A DNA stretch of 64,000 nt from Letharia columbiana. Its lineage: Eukaryota > Ascomycota > Lecanoromycetes > Lecanorales > Parmeliaceae. Below, one piece after another: positions 11,301 to 21,779 of this stretch; the first letter of the stretch is position 1, and each line of letters begins with the position of its first letter. The stretch lies in the NCBI RefSeq assembly GCF_014066305.1, contig NW_023501057.1:744001-808000 (forward strand), written 5' to 3'. Below the pieces are notes generated by a model. The model worked only from the letters and a program-made list of their open reading frames with translations, had not been told where the DNA came from and did not search any database. The translations under genes were made by a program, and so were the position numbers.

Positions 11301-12509
11301 GTCTCACAACCCGTACTTTTACCTTGAGAAAGGGATGCTGACTCCGAAACTTGATATAGTAATAGCCCGTATGACATCGCAACATCGATGTTCCCCAACC
11401 CATCGCAAAATGCCAGCAATTTGCATCCTCATCAGATTAGTACTGCTATGCCAAGACCAAAATCCTTGGTTGGCGCGAGAGTGCGTCCTCGAAGCATGTT
11501 TACGGACGCGGTACCAGCCTTGGCTGCAGTGGATATCAAGGCGCACGAGCTGAAATGGGCCCTGGGCCGTCGAAGGAGTCAAAGCTTCTCGGTAGTAGGG
11601 GCGCACAGGCCTGAATCGTTCAACGACCGTGGAGGAATTCCAGGAAAATCAGTTGGACCTCACGGCATCACCATGGATGCACCACCGGTGCCAGCGCTTC
11701 CTTCGGCGTCACAGGTCAAGCAACGGGAAGCGGAAATCATAAGGTCTCGTCCCCATAGTATGATAATCGAAGGACCGGTGCCAAACCCTACCTCCCGGGA
11801 GCATGAAGGGCGAAGGGCGGCTCCTTATCCCCCTGAGTCAGGTACAAGTGCTACACCGCGTAAGAGGAAGGGCAGCAAGGAAGTTCCAGATCTCTGGAGT
11901 AACGGATCGCTCGAAAGGAAGAGCCCCAAGACCGTTGAGAAATCAAGAAAAGCATCCAACCCTGTGACTGATGAAAGCGACGAGGCCTTACCAGCCAAGG
12001 ACAACCTTTGGGAAACCCAGAGCCACGCCTGGTCTCAACGTCGTAAATCAGCCGGCGAAGCTCTTCTGAGGAATCAAGTCAGAGATGTTATCGATAACAA
12101 GGAAGCCGCGAATCCAGCTCCACTTTACGATCACAGCAACAGGCCCCAGTCTCTGGCCAGAGCTTCTACTTCTGGAAACCACCCCAGCCACCTAGTCCCA
12201 TTCGCAAATGCGCTGTCATCACACCCTCAGTTGACGGCACAACAGTCAACTTCCACGTCAAGTACGGCAAGTTCCCTTCACCGATCAACTACTCAGCAGA
12301 CGCAGCTGCTCGGCTTTAGCCCGGTCACTTCGCCTCCTAAGCCATCTGCGTCGTCATTTCAACACGGAAACCAAACACCAGATTCTTCCCCACGCCGCGC
12401 ACAAACCCAATCATTCCAGATCCCACGCAAGCGTGTTGGCTCTGGCCCTTTTATACTGCGCACTGAAAGCGCCATTGGATCCAGCCGTTACGCAGCGATT
12501 CTTATCTGA
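8349..12509 (+). CDS. Large low-complexity protein with internal repeats, function unknown
   Basis: Not recognised as a named family. Two exons (8349-11056, 11360-12509) join in phase to 1285 residues. The sequence is rich in Ser, Pro, Arg and Glu and looks largely disordered. Residues about 347-527 hold about eight degenerate units of roughly 21 residues built around ETSxESFPF. Residues about 815-880 are strongly charged (KEEKETDKRLLKEEKELERR) and should form a helix or coiled coil, followed by an SR-like run. Just after the junction comes GNSPYDIATSMFPNP, the most conserved-looking segment. The protein could be a cytoskeletal or polarity scaffold, but nothing here proves that. The 303-nt intron is unusually long for this window and carries an internal duplication. 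Without splicing the frame stops at 11087. Confidence 0.75.
9389..9930 (+). repeat. Degenerate coding tandem repeat in the 8349 gene
   Basis: About eight units of 60-66 nt encode variants of ETSxESFPFxxxSS followed by a charged link. The periodicity also opens long empty frames on both strands (9319-9945 + and 9865-9476 -), which I regard as by-products of the repeat. Confidence 0.8.
11094..11359 (+). repeat. Tandem duplication inside an intron
   Basis: Two diverged copies of about 125 bp lie back to back in the intron of the 8349 gene. The best-matching core is the run ending ttgtctcacaa at about 11152-11162 and again at 11299-11309. The downstream copy supplies the 3' splice site; the upstream copy retains a CTAG at the corresponding place. 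Confidence 0.65.
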
Positions 12510-12941
12510 TCCGAGCTTGGTGTAAGTGCTGGCATGATGAATGCTGGGGCCGAGGTGAAAAGGAAGAGCATTGAGGTATGCAGAGGATTGAAGCTGTGAG
12601 TGGCAGACAGCGGTGCTGGCCAAAGGGATCCTGGATGAATACTACGTGTTTGATTGAAGAGCCAAATACCCTTATTGTCTGTCCATGATGACTGCATATA
12701 CGGGTGAATAGTAGTAAATACACTGTCGTCCTCACTTGTACGTAGAAGACTTTAGAGCGTAGTACCCCTCGAGGCTTAGCAGTGGGCCCTTTCCGTGACC
12801 TAGAACAAAGTCCCTTCTATGCTAATATCATACTGGGCAAAGATGTGCCGTCTGATGCCTGGATCCCTCGATCGACTGGGTGTATCACATTGTGAAAGAT
12901 TGCGGACTCGAGCTGGAGTCTGATCGAACATGGCGTGTCTC
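12510..12941. other. Intergenic region
   Basis: 3' flank of the large low-complexity protein gene. No gene or repeat recognised. Confidence 0.5.
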
Positions 12942-13412
12942 TTACTTCCTCTCGGACTGATCCTCGCCTGCACCGGTAACATTGCCTATTGTCTCGGTGC
13001 TTGCTCGGTCTACTTCTGCGCCCCGGTCATCGGCGCTGGCGACCGTAGCAAGCAACTCGTCAATCTTGCGCTCCAGAGCTGTGAGCTGTGTCTCCATTGC
13101 TGAAGCTGTTCTCTCGCCCCTAGCGCCGACCGATTCACCGATCAGCTGGATTGGCATTGTGGTGCGAATGATAGCGGGATGCAGATGGTGACCACTTATT
13201 ATTGTGGTCCGGATTGCAGACGATAGCCACCACGGGACTTGATCGCGGGGAAGAAGCATACTTTGCTAGTTCTTGGAAAGCCTAAAGTACGGTGAAGAGG
13301 TTGGTAAGCAGAGATAGGATGGAGCAAGAAATGAGATTTGCCATACTCGCGCAAGATCAGCATCAGCATCAGCATCGCCCGGAGACGCCGGAAGGCGATT
13401 GATAGGAGGCAT
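12942..13412 (-). CDS. Small hypothetical protein with a short coiled coil
   Basis: Tentative gene of unknown function. Exons 13412-13347 and 13265-12942 join in phase through an 81-nt intron (gtatgg...ctag) to 129 residues. Visible features are MPPINRLPASPGDADADADL at the N-terminus, an aliphatic central part (MPIQLIGESVGARGERTAS) and a heptad-like helix METQLTALERKIDELLATV near the C-terminus, then a polar tail. The coherent amphipathic helix and clean splice phase argue for a real gene; the lack of a recognised family and the weak donor argue against. An alternative model starts at 13259 without the first exon. Confidence 0.4.
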
Positions 13413-13560
13413 GGCTATTTTTCTCGCGTGGTCAGCGAGGAGAGTAAAAGATTCTAGCACTCTAATGTCTGTAGAGTAAGGTATGTACTCCACTTTGTAC
13501 TCGAAGGTATGACGGTGACGTGAGTGAGTACCTTGATCAATTTAATCTAAAATCCCGATC

Positions 13561-13689
13561 TACTCGTGGATTCCAGAAATGAGTTACTTGATAGAGCGAG
13601 GACACCATGATCAGCGACATGCCGCTGAGTGGAAATATCTATTGGTGTCCTCGCTCTATCAAGTAATTCACTTCTGGAATCCACGAGTA
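13561..13689. repeat. Near-perfect inverted repeat (47-bp arms, 35-bp loop)
   Basis: The left arm is 13561-13607 and the right arm 13643-13689. Reverse-complementing the right arm gives 45 of 47 matching bases. Arms begin TACTCGTGGATTCCAGAA and end GCGAGGACACCA at the loop. I see no target-site duplication beside the arms. It could be a tiny foldback element, a hairpin RNA gene, or a replication-born inversion duplication. Confidence 0.9.
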
Positions 13690-14697
13690 AGCACTTAGGC
13701 CCCTTTGGATTCATTTTCCACATTTCCATTTAGGGTATGAAACACGTACTATGTTTGGTAACTAGATTCTCGTATTGATTGCTTATAATCAATTTCCTAT
13801 TGCAGAGTCAATGTACGGGTTGTGCTAGGCCTGTTGGGCTAATAGGTTATAACTGTTTGATGGAGGATTGCGTGTCGGGAAGCGTTTTGTTGTTTTCTGC
13901 TGCTGTTTTCCTGTCCTATGATAAAGGCGTCGTAGGTGGCTCTCGGGGCTGCCCCTGGACGTCTCCAATGGCTCCTTGGTTCGGCTTGGTATGGAGGTTT
14001 TGGCCAGCCGGTACCTGCTGGAGTGGTTGCTTGGTTTGGGTTTTTGTTTCAGTGGATTGTGGTCGTGATCGTATGTGCCCGTCTTTTTTTTTTTTTGTGG
14101 GTTTGATTTTATTGGTGGTTGGGTAATTTAAGTGGGCCCTTAAAGCCGATGCGATCGATTCATAGGGTGAGGACCTTAGGTAAAAATGCGAATTGATGAA
14201 ATGGCATGCCTCTCCGACCGACACTCTTTCTCATCAAAACCTGCGTCAGGGCATCAGCGCTCCAGATGTTGGAAAAGGGCGGGTATTCGGAATCGGGTAT
14301 CGGAGATGGATAGGAATCGTCTTATGAGAATTGTGAATTCCGATTGCTCGATATCAATTCCGATTGTGGGGTAAAGGCAAAAAGGCAAGGTACGTACTAC
14401 TGGTGAGTGGTGAGTGGATCGAGAATGGGAAATCGACGATGCAAAGCGATGGACGTTGCAAATTGTGATGCCAACAACTACTCTGTAGTCAACAGCCCGA
14501 CATTCCAGAACAAATCAGGGTCCGAGGGTCCAAGGGTCCAAGGGGCCAGACAGAATCAAGGAATATACAGCCAATGACTTGCTGAGTATGACCTTTTTCC
14601 CTGACCTTCCCTTTCCTCTCTTTTATTATTATTATTACCTATTTTATCTCCCGGCCTAGTCGTTAAGTCTTTTGCTTTTCTTCCGCAAAATAATGGA

Positions 14698-14893
14698 TTT
14701 TACTACCTTACTACCTTACTACCTTACCTTACCTTATGTAGGGCAAATAGTAGATCTACGATCAAATCATCGATGCGCCAGGCATTTGCTAGATGAAGCT
14801 GCTGTCTCATGCACTATCATCATCCCTATCATTTCTCCGCATTCTTATTTCCATTTTCCATTTTCCACTTTCCACTTTCCACTTTCCACTCTT
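14698..14893. repeat. Simple-sequence tracts (ttactacc and ccactttcc families)
   Basis: Near 14698-14740 the sequence cycles through ttactacc/ttacc units. Near 14848-14893 it cycles through ccattttcc and ccactttcc units. Both lie upstream of the SAM-HMG gene. Confidence 0.75.
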
Positions 14894-15504
14894 TGCCACC
14901 AATCTGTGCATGGACATTATTATCAATTCATCGTCATTCCCTTCCCATCCCCATCCTTCCACCTTCCCTCACTCTCTCTTCCCTTTGATCAGTCTCAACA
15001 ACCTGATGCTAATCTGCACACATCATTGCTCTTCATCCACCCACTTACCCTTCCATCCTTCGAGTCCGCAACGTCAGCGCTGAGCCTTGACACCTTCCCC
15101 CTCCCCCCTCCCCCTCCCCACTCTCAACCCACTTACTCCCTGGCTGCACCCCCGTTTGCCCCTCCATCATCTTCCAACGTACGACCTCCTGTCCCATTCA
15201 GTGGAACTCACACCTATAGTCAATCCATATACCATGGCCTGCATCAAACCCTTCTGCCCGGTTCAATGCTCATCTTACCCATAATTACATTTCACACACT
15301 GGGCACTTCCCACCTACAGCTGGACATTGGGGATGTTGGGGCTATCACGACTTCAAACAACCCACAACCAGACGTTCTGTTAAGAACCCAATACAAAGAG
15401 TGTGGATACAAGAGCCAAGCAGTTCATGGGACACCTGCGGCCTACATCTCTTGAACAAACAAGTCGGACATTAGATCCTAATAACTCTACGGCTCGGAGC
15501 GTTG

Positions 15505-17606
15505 ATGACTGACCTCCACCCTGTTTTGTCTCGACTGGGTCTTGCCCAATATGTCGAGAGATTTAGCGAAGAAGGCTTTGAGACTTGGGAAACCGTCCTG
15601 GACATTACCGAATCAGATTTGTACGATCGCTCCCTCTACCTGAAAGTGCCTGGCTAACAGGTGTTTTTAGGGATACTTTGGGGGTAAAGCTTGGACATCG
15701 CCGGGTCAGCAACCGTCGAATCAGCGCTCATGTTAGAGGGCGTCTTTCGCCAGTATCGAGCTAACGGTGATTCAGGTATTGCAAAGAGAGATAGCCCAGA
15801 CGCAGGGTGTGACTATGGAGCAATTGCATTCGTCCTTCAGATCAGGCCATCGCGATCATCGTCAGAGTAATGGAGGAGATGAGAGCAGGACAGACGGCCA
15901 GGACGCTACAGGCGCAGGGGGCAAAAGAAAATATCGGCGTCACCCCAAGGTATAGGCCTTTCCTCTTTGGCGTGGAGATGTTGCGCCTTATCCCACTTTG
16001 CCCGGTATTTGGCTAAATCGTTTTCGAATCTCCGCAGACCGATGAGAATGCGCCTGAAAGACCACCATCTGCCTACGTCATATTCTCGAATAGTGAGCGT
16101 CATCAATCATGGCCCCACGAGATGTTACTGATAGCATCAGAGATACGAGAAGAACTGAAACCCGAAAATCTGTCGTTCACGGCCATTGCCAAAAGAGTAG
16201 GTGAGCGCTGGCAAGATGTCTCGGCAGAAGAGAAGGAGCCATACGAGTCTGAAGCCTCCGCGGCGAAGGAGAAATACCATGCCGAAATGGCGGATTATAA
16301 AACCACCAGGTCCTACAGAGTGTACCAGCAGTACTTGGCGGAATTTAAAGCCAAGCACGCTACGAATTCGGGTATATGTAAATGTCCCAGTCACTTCGCT
16401 AAAGCTAACTCGTGACAAGGTGGGAAACGGCCAAAGCTCACCCCAGAAGAAACCCAGGAGAGTACAACTAGCAGTGGGAGTGCGGAATGCCAGCTTGATG
16501 GCATAGAGTCTTTGTCTGGCAGTAGCGATCTCATGCACCGGAGAGTCGGATCCGTGAGTTCAGGGGGCCTCTATTCAGCCACTAGTGGACTTCCATCACC
16601 TACAAGTGTTACTTCCGGGGCAGCTGTACGACGTGGAGGTCTGTCATCCCTTACTCCGCTCGGCAATACGTCGCCGTTGTCCGCGTCGCCGTCCACACCG
16701 TCGGCTCGCAGAGAGTCTTCGACTAGCCAACTGTTTCATAACTCTGCCCAGGGTCGGCCTTCCGCTGAAAGACAGGATGAACGAATGGCGATGACATCCT
16801 CAGGGCCAGACCAGAGCTATACCCGCATCGTGGCACTCGAGAGCAGGGAAGCGCGGAAATTGCAAGGACATGGTTCAGGACCGTTCATTGAACCAAGAAG
16901 GTCCGGAGGTCGAAGGAGCCCGCTTGAAAGTCCACGGCGGTCCGCTCGTGTTCCTACACAACCTCAGGATGTTCCATCAGATTCATCCAAATCGTCGATA
17001 GGTTCCACGTTGTTGAGTACTGGCACTGCTGCTTCATCGCTCTACTCGCCTGCCTCGTTTGACGGAGAAAGGAAATCTGCATTGTCTCTCCCACCACTCG
17101 GCTCGAATCCGAGCAGTAAGGGTTCGTCGTACGCTGAACCAGCCGCTCGACCAACTCTGCAACCACTTGCTAGCCGGACAGCATCATCGTTCGCTCCGGA
17201 TCAGCCTGCACAGTCTCCATTCAATTCATCCTCATCCACAGGTATGAAGTTCGAGTCTCTTCAACTCCCACTACCATACAACATCTCATTTGGCCAACAT
17301 CCGTTGCCACGACCCGACAGCGGCGGTAAACTGGCTAACCTATTCGATCTTCAAGATACCTCGCGGAAGAGGAATTCACTTCGCGATTTAAGTCTTGAGC
17401 ATGAGCAAGGGGTGGCTACTCCACCGATCCCACAAGGTCCTCCCGAACCTCGGCACCCTCCGCATCATCCCAATCTACCATCCTTCCCCTCCCTCTTACG
17501 TGATGACACTCATGAACCATTTCCTCACGATGCGGATCCACTCGCGGTCCTTGCTTATGCTGGACGAATTGTTGGACGTGAACGCGGAACTCCACGACCA
17601 CATTGA
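15505..17606 (+). CDS. SAM domain plus HMG-box DNA-binding protein
   Basis: Probable nuclear transcriptional regulator. Six exons (15505-15620, 15671-15704, 15776-15949, 16038-16092, 16141-16371, 16420-17606) join in phase to 598 residues. The N-terminus is a SAM domain (MTDLHPVLSRLGLAQYVERF ... LGVKLGHRRVLQREIA). A basic KRKYRRHPK run leads into a single HMG box: APERPPSAYVIFSNKIREEL, LSFTAIAKRVGERWQDVS, EKEPYESEASAAKEKYHAEM. The remaining 400 residues are Ser/Pro-rich and probably disordered. An intron splits the HMG box at SN/KIREEL. The gene lies 3 kb from the nearest reliable upstream gene and is not a MAT locus gene: the MAT HMG proteins lack a SAM domain and no APN2/SLA2 neighbours are present. 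The extreme C-terminus may be misplaced if a further intron exists. Confidence 0.85.
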
Positions 17607-18163
17607 CTGCCTCTACGAACTCATCTGCGATCATAACGGCACTGACGATCTCAAAAAGATCACGATGCTGTCTTGACAGCTCATTGCTTCGGCCCGCTTA
17701 TGGCACATTCAAGGCAAGCGGCAGCTCCAGGTGTATAGCACTTTGGAATCCGAGTCGATTCATCGATAGTCTTACTTGTTTGCACGAGCTTTTAGCACCC
17801 CAGCTGATCCGGAGCTGCATCACAGAAAGCAGTTTGCACTCGCGAACGCTGCAGCGCTCACTCATCAAGCAGGTCAAGACGCTCAAGTCCAAAGCGTGCC
17901 AATGAAAAATCGGATTGTTAGTCACTGGGTCATATTCATGTGTACATAGTCTAGATACCCATGCTTTTTATGAAGTCACAAATTGAATGTAGGGATTGCT
18001 CACTCAGATGTGACTGAATTCAAGCGCCCATGTCAACAAATCGTCGCACGGCTTCCAAATATTAACGGTACCGTGAGACAAGATCACGGGTCGACGTTGT
18101 CCGCTCTCGCTTTTGCCTTGACGAATGGAGGTGTGATAGAACTACAGAGAGGCATTTCAGCCG
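17607..18163. other. Convergent intergenic region
   Basis: 3' flanks of the SAM-HMG (+) and SVP26-like (-) genes. No gene recognised. Confidence 0.5.
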
Positions 18164-19039
18164 CTAGAATTTCCTGATTTTGTCTCCCCTCCAAAGTCCT
18201 AGTAATCCTCCAGTTTCTCCAACCCACTCAACGACCCAATCGACCGCAGCTTTCACCAACCCCTTTTTCCTCCTGGTTCTCCCATCGCCACCGCCGCCCA
18301 AGCTCCCTTCGCTTGTGCCTAGACTGCCCCCAGTGGCGTACTCACTGCCCATACTCGGGAGCACGTTCTCACCCGCGCTTAGCGAGACGAAGAGGGCGAA
18401 CGGGACTAGCCAGACACAGATACCGAAGTAGGACGCGATTTCGGTGAAGGTGGGCATCTCGGGACGGTCGTAGATGGATGATGGATAGCGAGACGATGAA
18501 GAGGGCGACGGGGGAGTAGAGAAGTGGCGGAACCAGAGGAAGTGGTTGGCGAGGACGAGGACTAAGTATTCCGTCAATTCGACGCACTCGGACAGGGGCC
18601 GCGGGTCTCGGGGCAGCTTGCCGCAGGAAAGGATGAAGACGGGATCGGTCAGTTTGACAATGGGGAAATGGCGCAGGTTGCCCATGTAGACGCCATGGCT
18701 GGCTATGCTCACGAGGGAGAGGACAAGGGGGAAGCGGTCGATCAGGGTCAGGAGGGTCTGGATGGCGATGATGGCGTAGATGAGGCGCGTGAGGAGTTTG
18801 CGGGCGAAGACGGTGTGCTCTTCTACCAGTTCGGAAAGGTAGTAAAGTCCGCTGGCTATGAATGAAGAGGTTTAGCTTGGGTTTGCCACGGTCGGTTGAT
18901 GGGGGAAGAGGAAGAGGAAGAGGAAGGGGAAGAGGAAGAGGATGATCATGTAGGGGCCATTGTATATACCTATGGCAAGGGTAAGGAAGCCAAAGCCGAG
19001 CAACACTCCTGTATAACCGACAAGAGGGAGTATCCACAT
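18164..19039 (-). CDS. svp26: SVP26/TEX261 family ER-Golgi membrane protein
   Basis: Multispanning early-Golgi/COPII adaptor that helps export certain type II membrane enzymes from the ER. Exons 19039-18970, 18855-18622 and 18561-18164 give 233 residues. The N-terminal helix is MWILPLVGYTGVLLGFGF; further helices include ARKLLTRLIYAIIAIQTLL and the LANHFLWFRHF segment. The family signature ICVWLVPFALFVSLSAGENV follows. The last intron appears to use a GC-AG donor: 60 nt, in frame and without a stop, but its removal restores the family run FILSCVLVLANHF, whereas retention inserts 20 foreign residues. Intron 1 holds a GAGGAA microsatellite on the + strand. The C-terminal tail (about 60 residues, Gly/Ser then basic) is longer than in yeast. 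Confidence 0.9.
18900..18945. repeat. GAGGAA-type microsatellite within SVP26 intron 1
   Basis: A run of (g)aagag(g) hexamers; on the coding strand it is pyrimidine-rich and upstream of the 3' splice site. Confidence 0.8.
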
Positions 19040-19339
19040 GTCGGGATGATGGGCAACGTGTCCATGAACGCCAAGGTTGTTGAAGCTTGGGAATGCGGAG
19101 CCATGACACTCGCGGGTGCTTCTAAACCTCAGCCAACGCTAGTGTACAGTACCGGAGAGCCATTAGGCCGACCCAGCCACATTCCCTGATTAGTAAGAGA
19201 TTGCAGTAGTAAATAGGGGACACGTCCTGGCTGATCTTACCGTCTTCCCCATACCTCGCTGTCGCCACCCTCTGCCCTCCCACCCTCCCACACCTCGCTA
19301 TCGTCAAATCTTCGCGTATACCATTCCCAATAGCCTCAA

Positions 19340-20430
19340 TGTCGTACCCCCGCCTCGTGCGCCAGCCCCCACAGTATGGGGGCTTTGAGGATACCCAGGA
19401 GGGCTCGATCGGTATGGTAGCAACCCCGAGGGCATTGATCGAGACCGCACCCCGAAAGCAGAGTACTCGGACGAATTTTTGCCACTTAAGGAAGAAGATA
19501 GTGGCTCCACAGCGATGGCGAATGAAGCAGGCCCACCTATTCTGACGCGTCCAGGTCACCGTCGCCCCCTCGAAGCCCTCTACCTCCCCTCCTCCCACAA
19601 ACGCAAGGCGTCTACCTCCCTAGACGAACGGAAAGAACATCCCTAAAAGGGTAGCAAGCGTAGCAAGCCCGCCCCAGTGATACCCCCGGAGCTGGCGTCA
19701 ACAATGCTGAAGCTACCCTCATACCCCAGAGACGCGTCAAGCTGCTTTCTCGTTAGGCACACCTATTTGCTGGACGTCCGCGAGGTACTCGATGAGATTA
19801 AGACGAAGTTCTACGAATTGGAAGCGGGTACTGTGGACTGGGAGGATGACGTGAGGGGCGAGTTTCCGCTCAGTGGGTGGCTATGTTACGTCAAATGACG
19901 GGCCCTATTCGACAGTAGGGTGCCCAAGAGGCCCTGAAGGAGCTCGCTAATGATGGGCATGATATAGCCAGATTAGAGGTGCCTCCGGGGTGGCATCGCA
20001 TAGAGGATGCGGAGTAGATAGCCCTCCAATGGAACCCCCAATGGAACCCCTCCTCTATGGCGACAGCGAGGTGTCCCTGAACCCCCATAGTAGACTGCCA
20101 ACTCCGCTGCATCCCTCATACAAATTCCGCCCTGAGCGGCAGCAACGCCTGCGGGCCTCGGTGGCTATCTAGAAGCCTTCTCCACCTCATGGGAGGCGAC
20201 AGCGAGGTCTTCCGAAACCTCCATAGTAGGCCGCCAACTCCGCTACATCCCCCATACAAATTCCGCCCTGACAGGTAGCAATGCAGGCGGACTGCTGAAA
20301 GCCTTCCCCGCCCTATTCCCCGCCCCATTGCAAGTGACAGCGAGGTCGCTGACGACGACAACGATGTCTCGGCGACGTCGCGCCTTATTTTGGTGTGGCG
20401 CCCATACAAATATGGCGCAGCCACCCTGAA
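19340..20430 (+). pseudogene. Decayed coding region of unknown origin with internal duplication
   Basis: One frame reads as protein-like sequence from about 19390 to 19898 (GYPGGLDRYGSNPEGIDRD, then EFLPLKEEDSG, then LLDVREVLDEIKTKFYELEA) and is broken by a TAA at 19651. After a stop, GAQEALKELANDGHDIARLE follows with more stops. Two diverged copies of a segment translating to GDSEV...PTPLHPxYKFRP lie at about 20050-20150 and 20190-20275, with a third GDSEV-like start near 20335. Repeated stop codons interrupt otherwise acidic and charged, gene-like text, so this looks like a dead gene or the body of a degenerate mobile element. I recognise no transposase, reverse transcriptase or other domain and assign no function. 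Confidence 0.5.
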
Positions 20431-20675
20431 ACTATGCTAACGGTATTTTATTTAGCATTGGCTGAGGTATAGAAGATCCCAGCTCGCTCCGCTCTTGGCT
20501 CTTTTGGACGCTCGGCAAAAGAAAAAGTTTGTCCGTCCTTCTTCTCCAGTCTCTACTCTAGTCACTTGTAAGCTTCGATTGAATTACCCATTGTGATATT
20601 TTGGACACTCAGCGCTCCCTCATTAGTCCCACTGCTACACATCTGACATGAGGGTGACAATAAGCCGCTCCCACC

Positions 20676-21572
20676 ATGTCTCGTCCAGAAGACACACTGT
20701 ATGAAAAGCCCTACCCTACAACCGATTCCTCCACCCCGCCTTTGCCCTGCTGACCATCTGCTAGCCCTCCCGACCTCTTCTACAATGATTCCGAGTCCCG
20801 CAAGTACACTACATCCTCCCGCATACAGAATGTGCAGGTTGAAATGACCAACCGCGCCCTCGAGCTCCTCTCCCTGCCTTCTCCATCCCTGGTCCTCGAC
20901 ATAGGCTGTGGTTCTGGCCTCTCCGGCGAAATCCTTTCCTCAGTGCCACCATCGGACGGCGGTCCTCATATCTGGGTCGGCATGGATATCTCCGCTTCCA
21001 TGCTTGATATTGCTTTGCAACGAGACGTCGAGGGCGACCTCCTCCTCGCCGATATTGGGCAGGGCGTGCCGTTCAGGGCAGGTACTTTCGACGCAGCTAT
21101 CAGTATCAGCGCCGTCCAGTGGCTGTGCAACGCCGAAAGCAGTGATACCAGCCCTCAAGCTCGACTTACGCGCTTCTTCAACGGTCTGTATGCAAGTTTA
21201 AGAAGAGGCGGCAAGGCGGTGTGCCAGTTCTACCCGAAGAACGAGGCGCAGAGGGATATGGTCAGCGCGGCGGCCATCAAGGCGGGTTTTGGAGCGGGAC
21301 TGCTGGAGGATGGAGCTGCGACGAAGAATGCCAAGGTCTATTTGGTTTTGAGTGTTGGGGGTGGGGCCATTGAGGGAGTGGTCGAGCGCATGGACGGGGT
21401 AGATGTTGTGGAAAGAGGGAAAACCAACCAGGAAAGGAAAAGAAAATCGAATGTGTTAACAAAAGGAAGTAAACAGTGGATCTTGAGGAAAAAGGAGCAG
21501 ATGGAGAGGAAAGGGAAGATTGTGAAAACCAACTCAAAATTCAGTGGAAGGAGGAGAAGGATTGCTTGGTGA
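20676..21572 (+). CDS. bud23: 18S rRNA (guanine-N7)-methyltransferase Bud23
   Basis: S-adenosylmethionine-dependent enzyme that makes m7G in 18S rRNA and takes part in 40S subunit biogenesis in the nucleus. Exons 20676-20698 and 20765-21572 give 276 residues (MSRPEDTLPPDLFYND...). Class I methyltransferase motif I is LVLDIGCGSGLSGE; the family-specific WVGMDISASML and ISAVQWLCNAE runs follow. The C-terminus is Lys/Arg-rich (KGSKQWILRKKEQMERKGK), typical of the WBS_methylT domain and a likely nuclear localisation signal. Bud23 needs Trm112 for stability; a TRM112 gene is also in this window at 39180-39922. Confidence 0.95.
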
Positions 21573-21779
21573 CGCCTTGAAGTTTTCGAATTACTCGATG
21601 TTTAGCATGGCGCTTTGGGCAGAGATGCTGGAAGCTTTGCACCTATGACCCATGTTCTTCGTTGATAGTGATAGCTGTTGGCATAGCTGAAAGCAGTCAT
21701 CAAACGCACTGTACTCATTCCAATTTTCAACTCTTCTCTCCTGGGTATTCAGTACTATGTACATCCGTCTTTGCAGAGT

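Larger units (their letters stand above)
13413..15504. other. 2-kb gene-poor region
   Basis: It contains a long hairpin (13561-13689) and simple repeats (14698-14740, 14848-14893), followed by a C/T-rich stretch leading to the SAM-HMG gene. An open frame of 260 codons at 14672-15454 is dominated by pyrimidine-rich low complexity and is not supported as a gene; much of it is probably promoter and 5' leader. Confidence 0.5.

Noticed and set aside
14672..15454. Open frame of 260 codons
   Set aside because: Built from pyrimidine-rich and simple-repeat DNA, with a second frame equally open; no domain. More likely leader and promoter of the SAM-HMG gene.
15505..17606. HMG-box gene as a mating-type (MAT1-2-1) gene, given a pheromone gene 7 kb away
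   Set aside because: It has a SAM domain and a long disordered tail that MAT HMG proteins lack, and the usual MAT flanks APN2 and SLA2 are absent.
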